DNA from: Planococcus kocurii
GTDB taxonomy: Bacteria; Bacillota; Bacilli; Bacillales_A; Planococcaceae
Direction of reading: 5' to 3'
DNA: 64,000 nucleotides
Assembly (NCBI RefSeq): GCF_001465835.2
Contig: NZ_CP013661.2
Coordinates: 1 to 64,000, forward strand
Part shown: positions 51,147 to 60,293 of the stretch, piece by piece
Layout: every line of letters begins with the position of its first letter
Numbering within the stretch: the first letter of the stretch is position 1
Position numbers and translations under genes: made by a program
Notes under the pieces: generated by a model
Database searches by the model: none
What the model was told of the DNA's origin: nothing
What the model saw: the letters and a program-made list of their open reading frames with translations, nothing else

Positions 51147-52223
51147 TTACTCCTTCACAAACCACAAGTCTTCATTATTCACAAACAATTCAACCACATC
51201 ACCAACCGCTATTGTTTCAGCTTGTTGACTTGAGACTGCGCAGTCTACTAAATAATTACCTACTTGTATATTAGCTGAATAAAACCCATGATTAAATCTA
51301 AGCCCATCGACCTTCCCAGTAAACTGAATGGCGTCTGAGGCCAAGTGAATGTTTTTTGTTGCAAGTTGCAGTACTTCTGGACGCAGAATCAGAAAACATG
51401 GGCCTACTTCCGTACTATTCACAGAGAATTCGATTCCACTATAGGCAATTGAATAAAAACGTCCACCTGAAATTTTGCCTTCAATGATATTTTTTAATCC
51501 TAAAAACGAAGCGACTTTTGCGTTTTCAGGACGTTCATACAAGTCCTTGGCTTTGCCAACTTGAAGCAAAGTTCCCTCGCTCATAACACCAATTCGATCG
51601 GATAAATAGAAAGCTTCTTCCCGGTCATGCGTCACAAACAACACCGTCACTCGGAATTGTTGCTGAATCTGCAGGAGCAATTCTCTCATTTCTTCTCGCA
51701 GGCTCGGATCTAACGCACTAAACGGCTCATCCATTAACAACACGTGAGGATTAGCTACAAGAGCTCTCGCTAATGCCACTCGCTGTTGCTGGCCACCGCT
51801 GAGTTCGTTCGGAAAACGACTGCCATAACCTGCTAAGCCGACATGCGCTAACATGTTTCGTGCCTGGTCTAACCGAATCTTTTTACCAACTTTTTGCATT
51901 TTTAAACCGAACGCCACATTGTCTTCTACGGTCATATGAGGAAACAACAACGATTGTTGAAACACCATGGCAAACTTTCGTGCTTCTGATGGAACGGTCG
52001 TTAAATTGTTATCTCCTATCCAAATCTCCCCGTTATCTGCAGGCAATAACCCCGCTACTAACTTTAACAGCGTCGTCTTGCCACAACCGGAAGGACCCAG
52101 TAACGAGAAGAATTCCCCCTCATGGATTGTCAGTTGAATGGGTTGCAGGGAAAAGACCGACTCACTTTTCTGATGACTGTATGTGTAATGCTTTTCGATA
52201 TTTACAATGTGCAAATCACCCAT
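51147..52223 (-). CDS. ABC transporter ATPase of the YnjBCD-like importer
   Basis: A 358-residue importer ATPase. Walker A GPSGCGKTT (about 44-52), signature LSGGQQQR (about 145), Walker B LLMDEPFSALDP and the switch His in VTHDREEAFY are intact; residues 280-358 form a TOBE-like C-terminal domain. Last gene of a six-gene minus-strand operon. By gene order and the type of its binding protein it corresponds to E. coli YnjD; the closest functional classes are iron, thiamine and polyamine importers. Substrate unknown. Confidence 0.88.
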   Translation of the reverse strand: MGDLHIVNIEKHYTYSHQKSESVFSLQPIQLTIHEGEFFSLLGPSGCGKTTLLKLVAGLLPADNGEIWIGDNNLTTVPSEARKFAMVFQQSLLFPHMTVEDNVAFGLKMQKVGKKIRLDQARNMLAHVGLAGYGSRFPNELSGGQQQRVALARALVANPHVLLMDEPFSALDPSLREEMRELLLQIQQQFRVTVLFVTHDREEAFYLSDRIGVMSEGTLLQVGKAKDLYERPENAKVASFLGLKNIIEGKISGGRFYSIAYSGIEFSVNSTEVGPCFLILRPEVLQLATKNIHLASDAIQFTGKVDGLRFNHGFYSANIQVGNYLVDCAVSSQQAETIAVGDVVELFVNNEDLWFVKE

Positions 52224-52235
52224 CGTTACACTCCT

Positions 52236-53051
52236 TTAAATTTTCCCTGCAGTATTTTTCTTGTTTTGATAATAGCGCTTTAAGGCTAGGTCCATACCGA
52301 ACAACGTCAAAATGGCGACTCCTGCGAACAGTAAGGAATACGCAGATGCAACAGCTGGGTCACCTCCGCTTATAAACGGAAATAATAGAATGGGCAAGGT
52401 TACGACTTGCCCTGAACCGATAATGAACGTGATTAAGTATTGACTTAGTGAAATCAAGATACTCAAGCTCGCCCCTGCTGCAATGCCTGGCAATAAATGA
52501 GGAATCACCACAAAAGTAAAGCGAGAAACAGGTCCCGCACCCAGCATTCGCGCTTGATCTTCCCAGTCGGTTGATAAGGTATGATAGCTGATCATAACCG
52601 CGCGCACCATGTACGGCAAAGTCGGTGCAATATGCGCTAACACGACGCCGAAAATAGTTTCAGTCAAACCAAGCCGCAAAAACGTCAAATGAATGCCCAT
52701 CACGGCGACAAAAGGTGGAATCACAATCGGCGCAAGAATAATTGCTTCGAAGAGCCACTTGCCGCGGAGCGGATAACGCACCAATGCATTTGCTGCAGGA
52801 ACTGCCAACAGAACATTCACAGCTGTGACGATAAACGCAATCACTAGACTAACACCGACCGCTTGCCAAGTACCAGAATTTACATTAACCACATATTCCC
52901 ACGCGCGAAGATTAACTGATTCTGGCACAATAGCGGGCCACTGCCATCCGAAAGAAACACTCGATAATAGTAAAGGAGCAAAAGGCAGAACGATAAAAAT
53001 GAACAATAGACTATATGCAATAGGCTTCATTAACGAGCGGGGCTTTTTCAT
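52236..53051 (-). CDS. ABC importer permease (second YnjC-like half)
   Basis: A 271-residue permease with six helices and an EAA-type loop for ATPase contact (QARMLGAGPVSRFTFVVIPHLLPG). The start ATG at 53051 overlaps the previous stop (TGATG) and lies 8 bases after AAGGGG; a GTG at 53060 overlaps that site. In E. coli the corresponding permease is one fused protein, YnjC; here it is split in two genes. Ends 12 bp before the ATPase gene. Confidence 0.86.
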   Translation of the reverse strand: MKKPRSLMKPIAYSLLFIFIVLPFAPLLLSSVSFGWQWPAIVPESVNLRAWEYVVNVNSGTWQAVGVSLVIAFIVTAVNVLLAVPAANALVRYPLRGKWLFEAIILAPIVIPPFVAVMGIHLTFLRLGLTETIFGVVLAHIAPTLPYMVRAVMISYHTLSTDWEDQARMLGAGPVSRFTFVVIPHLLPGIAAGASLSILISLSQYLITFIIGSGQVVTLPILLFPFISGGDPAVASAYSLLFAGVAILTLFGMDLALKRYYQNKKNTAGKI

Positions 53052-53935
53052 CAATCCCACCCCTTTAAGACATTCCAGCGTTTGCTGAAATAATAGACGA
53101 CCAGTCCGAGTAAAACGGTTAACACAGCTAACACGATGTTGACGGCAAGCGCTTCTGGTCGATCAGCTAATGTGCCGCTGGTATAAAGTTGATACGAATA
53201 CACGGGCAACACAGTAGGATATGTAACGCCTATTAAAAATGGTACTTCAAATGCCGAAAAGGTGAAAACAAAGACGATAAACGTTGCAATAGTCCACGCT
53301 GGCAAGATAACCGGCAGGACAATTTCACGAATAAAATTCCAGTTGCTTGCTCCAAAAACACGAGCAACGTCGCGCCAAGACCTATGAATACGCGACAGCA
53401 CTGGATAAATCAGTAATGACACAAAAGGCGCTTCTTTCCATGCATAAGTCAAAATGATGCCCCAGCCAAACGAATCGTTCACCAGCACCGGGAACTCTGT
53501 TATGGCATCAATCATGCCAAGATTCGCAAAAATCCTCGAAATAAAGCCACTTTGCATAAACAACAACACGATAATATAACCACCCACGAGATGTGGAATC
53601 GTTAACGGCAATTGAAACAGACGGTGCCAAATTTGCGTACCACCAGAATTCGCTGATTTATTCAACATGAATAAAGAAATGGCAATGCCAGCACCTAATA
53701 TTGCAGCTAAAAGTGAAGACAGCATAGCAACACGTAGCGTCAATTCAAGTGATTCCCAAAACTCAGACGACCGCAGCAACGCAGTATAGGCGGTCAGTGT
53801 AAAGCGCGTTTCTCCGATTGCAGGAAAATAGCCGAAGCTTTTCAACAAGCCGTCAAAAAGTCCTCCAAAAAAAAGGAGGACAATGACACTGATGGCTGGC
53901 AGCAACAAAAGATAGGGTTTATTCTTTTGCCACAT
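53051..53935 (-). CDS. ABC importer permease (first YnjC-like half)
   Basis: A 294-residue permease with six helices and an EAA-type loop (RVFGASNWNFIREIVLPVILP). The ATG at 53935 lies inside the end of the binding-protein gene (17-bp overlap), after AAAAGGATGG. The gene pair forms the membrane channel of the importer. Coupling by overlaps on both sides shows a tightly built operon. Confidence 0.86.
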   Translation of the reverse strand: MWQKNKPYLLLLPAISVIVLLFFGGLFDGLLKSFGYFPAIGETRFTLTAYTALLRSSEFWESLELTLRVAMLSSLLAAILGAGIAISLFMLNKSANSGGTQIWHRLFQLPLTIPHLVGGYIIVLLFMQSGFISRIFANLGMIDAITEFPVLVNDSFGWGIILTYAWKEAPFVSLLIYPVLSRIHRSWRDVARVFGASNWNFIREIVLPVILPAWTIATFIVFVFTFSAFEVPFLIGVTYPTVLPVYSYQLYTSGTLADRPEALAVNIVLAVLTVLLGLVVYYFSKRWNVLKGWD

Positions 53936-55166
53936 TTTCCATCCATCCTTTTTCGATAATTTCGATATAATCCGCTGACAGTTCTGGAATTTGATGTTCT
54001 TCCAACTCATCAAGTGACAATGTTGCCGCACCTAACTCGACATCGTTCATGGCTTGTTGCTGCTCAGCAGACAATTTATCTAAGTCGAGTGCTGTTAAAT
54101 TGCCCCAGTTTTCAGGAGACAATTTAGCAGTTTGAGCTTCAGGTGACATCATTTCATTGATGGCGACCATAGCCCCTGCTTTTGCAGAAGAATTAAATGG
54201 AATGGATAGAAAATGTGTATTAGCAAGCGTGCCTGCATCTAACACGAATGTTCGTGTCGATTCAGGAAAACGCCCCTTCAATACTTCGCTCGCAGCAAGT
54301 ATCGGATCGTAGCTCATGGTCATCCCGATTTCACCAGTTGCAAACAATTGATCTTGTTTAACTAAACTTTCTGGATACGTTTCGCCTTCACGCCATAAAT
54401 ACGGCTCAAGCGCGTTTAAGTAATCCCACATTGGCTCTAATTGAGTAGCTAAATCATCAATATCGGCAGCAGGTTTTTGGTATTGCTCATATCCGCCAGT
54501 CGTTTCGTATAACACGTGACGGACGAATGCACTTCCTGTGAAGTCAGGTAACGCAGGATACGTAAACTGTCCGGGATTAGCTTCTACCCACTGGGCCAGT
54601 TCTTCCATCGATTTCGGAGGATTTTCCGACTTATTTTTATCGTGAACAAAAACAAATTGCGCTTTGCCCCACGGTGCTTCTAATCCCTCTACAGGTTCAC
54701 CAAAATCACTGGCAATATCAGGTGCATTTTGGTCGACATAATCATTAAAATTCGGCAATTGCCCACTAAATTCTTGCCACAACAAATCGTTGTCTTTAGC
54801 GGTTTTAAAGTTTTCGCCATTGATCCAAATAATGTCCATACTGCCTGCGGTTTTAGCGGCTGATTTTTCATCAAGCAACTGATTGATGATGTCCTGTGAA
54901 TCACTCATCGGTACACGATTCAACTCAACATTATGGTCTTCTTTCAAACGAGGAGCGACCCACTCGTCAAGGTAGCGATTGATGTTTTCGCTACCTCCCC
55001 ACATGTAAATGTTGACTTTTTGTCCAGCGGCCAGTTCCGAAACTTGTTGCCAGTCGTCTACCAGTAAGTTATCCGCGTCTTCTGCATTACTAGTTGGATC
55101 TTGTTGAGCACATGCAGCTAAAGACAGAGCGAGTATCCCTGAGGTCACCACTAAGTAGTTCTTCAT
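53919..55166 (-). CDS. YnjB-like ABC transporter substrate-binding lipoprotein
   Basis: A 415-residue lipoprotein: signal with lipobox LAAC (Cys about residue 19), acidic linker, then a large class-D-type binding fold. The segments NIYMWGGSENINRYLDEWVA and LNRVPMSDSQDIINQLLDEK are those of YnjB-type proteins, which belong to the group of iron/thiamine/polyamine binders but have no proven ligand. ATG at 55166 follows AGGAAG by 9 bases. It lies 36 bp after the TVP38 gene in the same operon. Confidence 0.85.
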   Translation of the reverse strand: MKNYLVVTSGILALSLAACAQQDPTSNAEDADNLLVDDWQQVSELAAGQKVNIYMWGGSENINRYLDEWVAPRLKEDHNVELNRVPMSDSQDIINQLLDEKSAAKTAGSMDIIWINGENFKTAKDNDLLWQEFSGQLPNFNDYVDQNAPDIASDFGEPVEGLEAPWGKAQFVFVHDKNKSENPPKSMEELAQWVEANPGQFTYPALPDFTGSAFVRHVLYETTGGYEQYQKPAADIDDLATQLEPMWDYLNALEPYLWREGETYPESLVKQDQLFATGEIGMTMSYDPILAASEVLKGRFPESTRTFVLDAGTLANTHFLSIPFNSSAKAGAMVAINEMMSPEAQTAKLSPENWGNLTALDLDKLSAEQQQAMNDVELGAATLSLDELEEHQIPELSADYIEIIEKGWMENVAKE

Positions 55167-55202
55167 GATTTTCACTTCCTAAATCCGTTGATGAATTTGT
55201 GA

Positions 55203-55862
55203 TTATTTATCGAGCAGCTGTTTTTTGTTCCAGCGATTTCGCAACGTAATCGGCACTACTGTCATAATAACGAAAACGACAACGGCGAGAATGATAATTT
55301 TCGGGTTTCCGCTAACAAAACTACTTCCTAAAAAATTGTAAGCGAAAGTGCCCGGAATGATGCCAATAAAAGTAGCCAGAGCAAAGGAAGTGAAACGAAC
55401 CTTTGCAAATGCGGCAACATAGCTAATCAAATCAAAATTAATGACTGGAATAAAACGAAACAGCAATACGTAAAAAAAGCCATTTTGTTCCATTTGAGAT
55501 TGAATTTTTCTAACGTTTCCAGTCCAAGTTTTGCGAACTAGCTTGTTGCCTAGTGTTTTGGCAACATAAAATGACAGCATCGCGCCGAGTGTCGCGCCGA
55601 TAATGGTATAAAGCGTTCCCAGCCAGGCGCCAAAGGCTAAGCCGCCGGCGATTGACAAGATCGATGCCGGAAAAAAGATCAATGGTCGAACTGTATAGAT
55701 TAAGATATAGATTACCGGTGACCACAATCCAAATGACAGGATCCATTTACGGAGGTCGTTGGCATCTACTTGAAATACAGAACGGCTAAGCCAAATCACC
55801 AGTCCCACTGCAACAGCAATCAGTAGCCACTTAGCTATTTGTGACGCTCTACTCTTACTCAT
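55203..55862 (-). CDS. TVP38/TMEM64 (VTT-domain) membrane protein
   Basis: A 219-residue protein with about six membrane segments and a VTT/SNARE-associated domain. The conserved stretch FFPASILSIAGGLAFGAWLGTLYTIIGATLGA and the F-R-x-x-P-V-I-NFDLISY motif are clear. Such proteins resemble DedA lipid scramblases or transporters. It overlaps the oxidoreductase gene by 4 bp; in some Proteobacteria the two are one fused protein, which supports a joint role. Confidence 0.88.
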   Translation of the reverse strand: MSKSRASQIAKWLLIAVAVGLVIWLSRSVFQVDANDLRKWILSFGLWSPVIYILIYTVRPLIFFPASILSIAGGLAFGAWLGTLYTIIGATLGAMLSFYVAKTLGNKLVRKTWTGNVRKIQSQMEQNGFFYVLLFRFIPVINFDLISYVAAFAKVRFTSFALATFIGIIPGTFAYNFLGSSFVSGNPKIIILAVVVFVIMTVVPITLRNRWNKKQLLDK

Positions 55863-57742
55863 GAGTTAAGGCGATGGGTCGAGATGCTATAGTAGCGATT
55901 TCTCATATCATCGTACCGTTTTCGATTGACGCCCCAATCTGAGTAGCCTACACGTGAAGCAGATCGGAACTCAATTCGCTGAGTAGCATCGTTAAAGAAG
56001 AATTCAATATCATCTTTAAATTTAAGCGCTTTAGACGTAACAACAACGTAAACGTAATTTTCATCATTTTGTCGAATTTCTGCACCTTCATAACCTTTTA
56101 GCATACCGATCAAACTTTTTTTAGCATCATTTTTACTGCCGTTGTAAGGCCATGCTGGGACATGCTTGTCTTTAGCAGTAGTTTGGGATGACACCGCATT
56201 GGGCGATGAGGGCATTTCTTTTAAGCGGCCGTTTTTTTCACCGAGCTTTGGTTTGACACTGTTTTGAATGGCAATGTTCGCTAGGCTGATTCCTGCTACA
56301 GCCGCAGTACCATACAGCGCCATTTTTTCGACTGATAATTCCCCATCTTTAGCTTTATTAAAAGTTTTAACGAGGGGTTGGTTCAATAAATTATCTACAT
56401 AAACCTTCTTGCCGATTTTCACCAATACTTCACTATAAGTTGGGTACGGATGGATAACTCCTGATAATTTGCCCATATTAATTTTCAAGGTTTTAATGGT
56501 TTGGATTTGGCTAATGATTTCACCTGCACGGTCCCCCAAAATACTCGCTCCCAAAATATAGCCTTTTTTATCCAAAATAATTTTCACTTTGCCAATGCTA
56601 TCTTTTTTCGTATTGGCACGGTCTAAATCCGCATACTGGTGTTCATAAACGCGAATTGAATCGCCGTATTTTTCACGCGCTTCTTCTTCAGATAAACCAG
56701 ATCTGCCGAGTTCTGGATCTGTGTATGTACACCAAGTCACGTGCTCGTAATCCATTTTTCGGTTAATCGGCAAAATGGCATTTTGAGTAGCGGTGATCCC
56801 TTGTGCGTTTGCCATATGGGATAATTGATAAGGACCCACAACATCCCCAATCGCATAAATCCCTTTAGTTGTTGTCTCTAAATGATCGTCTACTTGAATT
56901 TTTTTGGAATCAAACTCAACGCCTGCTGTTTCCAGACCGTATCCTTTAACGTTTGCCTGACGACCAAGCGCAACAAGCAGTCCTTCACCAGAAACCGTCA
57001 GTTCGCTGCCATTTTTTTCGATTTTCAAGTCGATAATGTCGTCTTTTTGCTCAGCTCGAACAGCAGTCGCACCTGTATGAATGATGACACCTTCATCAAT
57101 TAAACGCTGCTGGATCATCAACACTAATTCTTCTTCGTCTTTCGGCAAAATCCGTTCGAATTTTTCAACAAGCGTTACCTTAACACCTATTCGGTTTAAC
57201 GCTTGACTCAGTTCAACTCCGATCGCTCCACCACCAAGAATAGTCATCGTTTTCGGGAACGATTTCTGTTTGAAAATGGTTTCATTTGTTAAATAAGACA
57301 CGTTGTCCAATCCATCTATTGGTGGCACCATTGGTGATGATCCTGTAGACAAGATGATTTTCTTTGCTTCGATCCGTTCACCGTCTACCTCCAATGTATG
57401 CGGTCCAACAAATTTGGCGTAGCTATTCATAAAGTCTATGCCCGATTGCTGCAATACTTCCGGAGATTCACCAGCATAAACTTTTTGGATAACTTCTTGG
57501 ATGTCTGTTAACACGACTGAAGTATCAACTTGAAGACTTGGCGTGTACTTCTTAGCGTGATGAACTTCTTTTGCGATATTGATTAATGACTTACTCGGAA
57601 TACACCCCGACCAAGTACATTCTCCGCCTGGTAGATTTTTATCGATTAGCACAACGCTTTTTGAAAACCCCGCTGCTGTAAATGCGGCCGTTAGTCCCGC
57701 TGCGCCAGCTCCAATTATTGCGATATCATAATTTTTAACCAT
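55859..57742 (-). CDS. MerA-like pyridine nucleotide-disulfide oxidoreductase fused to DUF1499
   Basis: A 627-residue two-part protein. Residues 1-460 are a class I flavin disulfide reductase: FAD loop GAGAAG (11-16), redox pair C42-TWSG-C47, NAD loop GGGAIGVE, the second FAD motif AIGDVVG and the C-terminal IHPYPTYSE. After a hydrophobic stretch (about 480-500) residues 505-625 are a DUF1499 domain (MPSSPNAVSSQ, FFFNDATQRIEFRSASRVGY, NRKRYDDMRNRY). No N-terminal heavy-metal domain or C-terminal Cys pair, so mercury reduction is unlikely. ATG 57742 is preferred over 57751 by spacing. Confidence 0.87.
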   Translation of the reverse strand: MVKNYDIAIIGAGAAGLTAAFTAAGFSKSVVLIDKNLPGGECTWSGCIPSKSLINIAKEVHHAKKYTPSLQVDTSVVLTDIQEVIQKVYAGESPEVLQQSGIDFMNSYAKFVGPHTLEVDGERIEAKKIILSTGSSPMVPPIDGLDNVSYLTNETIFKQKSFPKTMTILGGGAIGVELSQALNRIGVKVTLVEKFERILPKDEEELVLMIQQRLIDEGVIIHTGATAVRAEQKDDIIDLKIEKNGSELTVSGEGLLVALGRQANVKGYGLETAGVEFDSKKIQVDDHLETTTKGIYAIGDVVGPYQLSHMANAQGITATQNAILPINRKMDYEHVTWCTYTDPELGRSGLSEEEAREKYGDSIRVYEHQYADLDRANTKKDSIGKVKIILDKKGYILGASILGDRAGEIISQIQTIKTLKINMGKLSGVIHPYPTYSEVLVKIGKKVYVDNLLNQPLVKTFNKAKDGELSVEKMALYGTAAVAGISLANIAIQNSVKPKLGEKNGRLKEMPSSPNAVSSQTTAKDKHVPAWPYNGSKNDAKKSLIGMLKGYEGAEIRQNDENYVYVVVTSKALKFKDDIEFFFNDATQRIEFRSASRVGYSDWGVNRKRYDDMRNRYYSISTHRLNS

Positions 57743-57798
57743 CAATATCATTTCCTTTCTTTTCTGAATTAATTCTATCTTAACAATAAATACTGAAA

Positions 57799-57840
57799 AC
57801 TTACTCTTAATTTCCCTCGGTCCTTTATACTTAGTCTTAA
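57799..57840. repeat. Direct repeat spaced by exactly 30 bp in the divergent promoter region
   Basis: ACTTACTCTTAA at 57799-57810 and ACTTAGTCTTAA at 57829-57840 differ at one base and are three helical turns apart. They lie between the two divergent arms of the Ynj-like locus, so they may be an operator. The 191-bp gap also has TATACT at 57896-57901 as a possible -10 for the plus-strand genes. Confidence 0.5.
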
Positions 57841-57933
57841 ATCCAGCTCATTTCAAATCCGAGTGGAATTACGGGTTAGAAACGGCTCTGTATTATATAC
57901 TGAAACTATCTTGAAAATAAGAAGGTGCATTTG

Positions 57934-58515
57934 ATGCTGGATACGCACGCACGGAAACACGTTCAGCCGACTGTTGAAAAGACGGCAGATTTATTACTTA
58001 AATTGAATTTCACTGCTGATGGTGTAACAAAAATCGCCTTTATTGTCGGCATGTCTTCAGGCCTTTTTATTTATTTAGACCAGCCATTTTGGGCAGTTGT
58101 TGTTTTGTGGTTTTCTGGTTATTTGGATGTAGTCGATGGCACGATGGCCAGAAAAACCAAGCCGTCTGCCTGGGGGACATTGCTCGACATAAGTTTTGAT
58201 CGCCTCGTAGAAATCAGTGTCATTTTAGGACTTGCCTTCCGCTTTCCCGATTCAATGTGGGCATTGTTGTTGCTGAGTGCCTCTATTATTGTCGCCATGA
58301 CTGTTTTTCTGACAGTTGGTGCATTGGTAGATAAAGAAGGAATGAAATCATTCTATTACCAGGCAGGACTAGCTGAAAGAACAGAAGGCTTTATACTCTT
58401 TACCCTAATGATTGTTTTTTCAACATACTTAACTACGATTGCCCTGATTTTTTTCGCGGTGCAGCTTGTTACGATAGGTCAACGCATGGCTGAAGCTAGG
58501 CGGATTTTGAAATAG
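57934..58515 (+). CDS. YnjF-like CDP-alcohol phosphatidyltransferase family protein
   Basis: A 193-residue membrane protein with about five helices. The catalytic signature D-VV-DG-TM-AR...G-TLL-D-ISF-D is complete, with seven residues between AR and G, one fewer than the usual eight. KSFYYQAGLAERTEGF follows, as in YnjF-type proteins. Such enzymes join a CDP-alcohol to an alcohol to make phospholipids. ATG at 57934 stands 8 bases after GAAGG. First gene of the plus-strand arm, 16 bp before the oxidoreductase gene. Confidence 0.86.
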   Translation: MLDTHARKHVQPTVEKTADLLLKLNFTADGVTKIAFIVGMSSGLFIYLDQPFWAVVVLWFSGYLDVVDGTMARKTKPSAWGTLLDISFDRLVEISVILGLAFRFPDSMWALLLLSASIIVAMTVFLTVGALVDKEGMKSFYYQAGLAERTEGFILFTLMIVFSTYLTTIALIFFAVQLVTIGQRMAEARRILK

Positions 58516-58531
58516 GGAGAAGTGAAATGAT

Positions 58532-59623
58532 ATGAAAACTCTGATCTTAGTAGGAGGCGGCCATGCACATTTGCATTGTCTAGAACAGCTAAATAATGAT
58601 CATTCGAAAAGTTGGCGCGTCTTGTTGATTTCTGCTTCTCCTTATCAGTATTATTCTGGCATGTTCTCAGGTTACACAGAAGGTGTTTACAGCCTAAATG
58701 ATATTCGAATTGATTTGAAAAAGCTGTGTAAAAAAATTGGTGCTTTGTTTGTAGAAGATGCCATTATCTCTATTGATCCAAAAGCGAAAACCTTAACTGG
58801 TGCAGACGATGCGATCTATTCGTATGACGCAGTATCGTTTGATATTGGATCCCAAACAGATGTCCCAGAGTCTATATCAGAACACGCCTTATCGATTAAA
58901 CCCAACTACCGGTTCCCAGAACAACTTAAACACGTGCGCAATGCTGCACACCCCGTGATTGTTGGAGGAGGGGCTTCTGGTGTTGAATTGGCCTTTTCTG
59001 TTCTTGCGTGGAGAAAGCAAGAACATTTACCGGCAAACATCGCCTTGTTTAGTTCAACTGCTTTGTTGATTGGACAAGGCAAACGGGCTTCGAAAAAAAT
59101 CGAAGCGATCGCTACACAAAAAGCGCTGTCTTTTTTCTCAGGCGTGTCAATTAAAGCGATTGATGACACCCGAGTTACCACCAGCACAAATCAACAGCAT
59201 CCCCAATCAGCTGTTCTTTGGCTGACAGGACCCAAAAGTGCAGCTTTGTTCCGCACTTCCGGATTACCCACAGATACCAGTGGATTTCTATTAGTCAATG
59301 AGGCGTTGCAAAGCGTTCTGTACCCCGATATTTTTGGTGCCGGGGATTGCATCACAATCGCCCGCTATCCGACGCTTGCGAAAAATGGGGTATACGCTGT
59401 TCGGCAAGGTCCGATTCTTTGGAAGAACTTAACTAACCACTTATCCAAAGACCAGCTGTTGCCATTCCATCCACAAAAAAAATTCATCGCAATCTTATCG
59501 ACAGGCGAAGGCGAAGCATTTCTTTCTTATGGTAAGCAACTGCTACATGGCAAAATCCCTTGGAAGCTCAAGCAGCGCATCGACCGAAAGTTTATGAGGC
59601 GCTTTAAGGATCTTTATGAATAA
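58532..59623 (+). CDS. NDH-2-like FAD oxidoreductase (the type fused to SelD in other bacteria)
   Basis: A 363-residue flavoprotein: FAD motif LVGGGHAHLHCLEQL at the N-terminus, PYQYYSGMFSGYTEGVY (about 38-54), the NAD loop VIVGGGASGVELAF and a late FGAGDC FAD contact. The C-terminal tail ILSTGEGEAFLSYGK...RFMRRFKDLY is as in the NADH dehydrogenase-like part of bifunctional NDH/SelD proteins. No selenide dikinase domain is attached. It probably passes electrons from NAD(P)H to a quinone or unknown acceptor. GGGAGAAG precedes ATG. A terminator follows. Confidence 0.83.
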   Translation: MKTLILVGGGHAHLHCLEQLNNDHSKSWRVLLISASPYQYYSGMFSGYTEGVYSLNDIRIDLKKLCKKIGALFVEDAIISIDPKAKTLTGADDAIYSYDAVSFDIGSQTDVPESISEHALSIKPNYRFPEQLKHVRNAAHPVIVGGGASGVELAFSVLAWRKQEHLPANIALFSSTALLIGQGKRASKKIEAIATQKALSFFSGVSIKAIDDTRVTTSTNQQHPQSAVLWLTGPKSAALFRTSGLPTDTSGFLLVNEALQSVLYPDIFGAGDCITIARYPTLAKNGVYAVRQGPILWKNLTNHLSKDQLLPFHPQKKFIAILSTGEGEAFLSYGKQLLHGKIPWKLKQRIDRKFMRRFKDLYE

Positions 59624-59679
59624 AAAAGTTATTACGTGACAGCCCAATATTTGCAGATTGCTTATACTTGAATAGATGA

Positions 59680-59713
59680 CAAAAGACTTCTTGAATGAAC
59701 AAGAAGTCTTTTG
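59680..59713. terminator. Bidirectional terminator at the end of the Ynj-like locus
   Basis: CAAAAGACTTCTTG and CAAGAAGTCTTTTG are exact complements around a 6-base loop, between two convergent genes. Confidence 0.85.
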
Positions 59714-59729
59714 TTAAAATAGCTTGTAT

Positions 59730-60263
59730 TTACTTACTAATTTTCATCATTGCTTCAAAGCTCCCCATAAGAAATCCGCCGTTATAGCGACTAGGCTCAT
59801 AGGAAATGATAAAGGCTTTTGGCGATAACTGTGTAACAAACTTACGAAGCTTAGCTTCATTTTTTCGTTTAGCAAGAACTTTTAAACACAGACGTTCTCC
59901 ATCTTTTCCTTCAGCAGTCCAGGAAGTCACTCCGTAACCTTTGCCACGTAGATGCATTGGCAAATCAATTTCGAGAGCATCGACGATAATATCAAAAACA
60001 ATATAACCAAGCGCTAAGCGGTTTTCAATTATACCTCCAAGATATACTCCAGCTCCCCATCCTAAGCAATAGGCTGCCAGATTAAATGGGTTATCTAAAT
60101 TATCAAGAACAATGGTTAATCCCATTAAATAGATAAACACTTCAATCATAGACAAAAATGCAGCGATTTTTCGATATCCTTTAATAACTAAAATCATTCG
60201 CAACGTGAAAAGCGTCATGTAAGCAACATTTATAACGACAATAAGCAACAAAATCGAACTCAC
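59730..60263 (-). CDS. DUF2179 / UPF0316 family membrane protein
   Basis: A 177-residue protein with three N-terminal helices (about 4-75) and a C-terminal DUF2179 domain, like B. subtilis YebE. Typical segments: TLRMILVIKGYRKIAAFLSMIEVFIY, NPFNLAAYCLGWGAGVYLGG, and the soluble RGKGYGVTSWTAEGKDG. DUF2179 domains are suspected ligand sensors; function is unknown. The gene starts 30 bp after the hydrolase stop, so the two could share a transcript. Confidence 0.88.
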   Translation of the reverse strand: MSSILLLIVVINVAYMTLFTLRMILVIKGYRKIAAFLSMIEVFIYLMGLTIVLDNLDNPFNLAAYCLGWGAGVYLGGIIENRLALGYIVFDIIVDALEIDLPMHLRGKGYGVTSWTAEGKDGERLCLKVLAKRKNEAKLRKFVTQLSPKAFIISYEPSRYNGGFLMGSFEAMMKISK

Positions 60264-60293
60264 TACATCCCCGCCTATTGTTAGGATAGTCGA

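Noticed and set aside
55859..57742. Mercuric reductase of a mer operon
   Set aside because: No N-terminal heavy-metal domain, no C-terminal vicinal Cys pair, no MerR or MerT nearby, and a DUF1499 tail instead.
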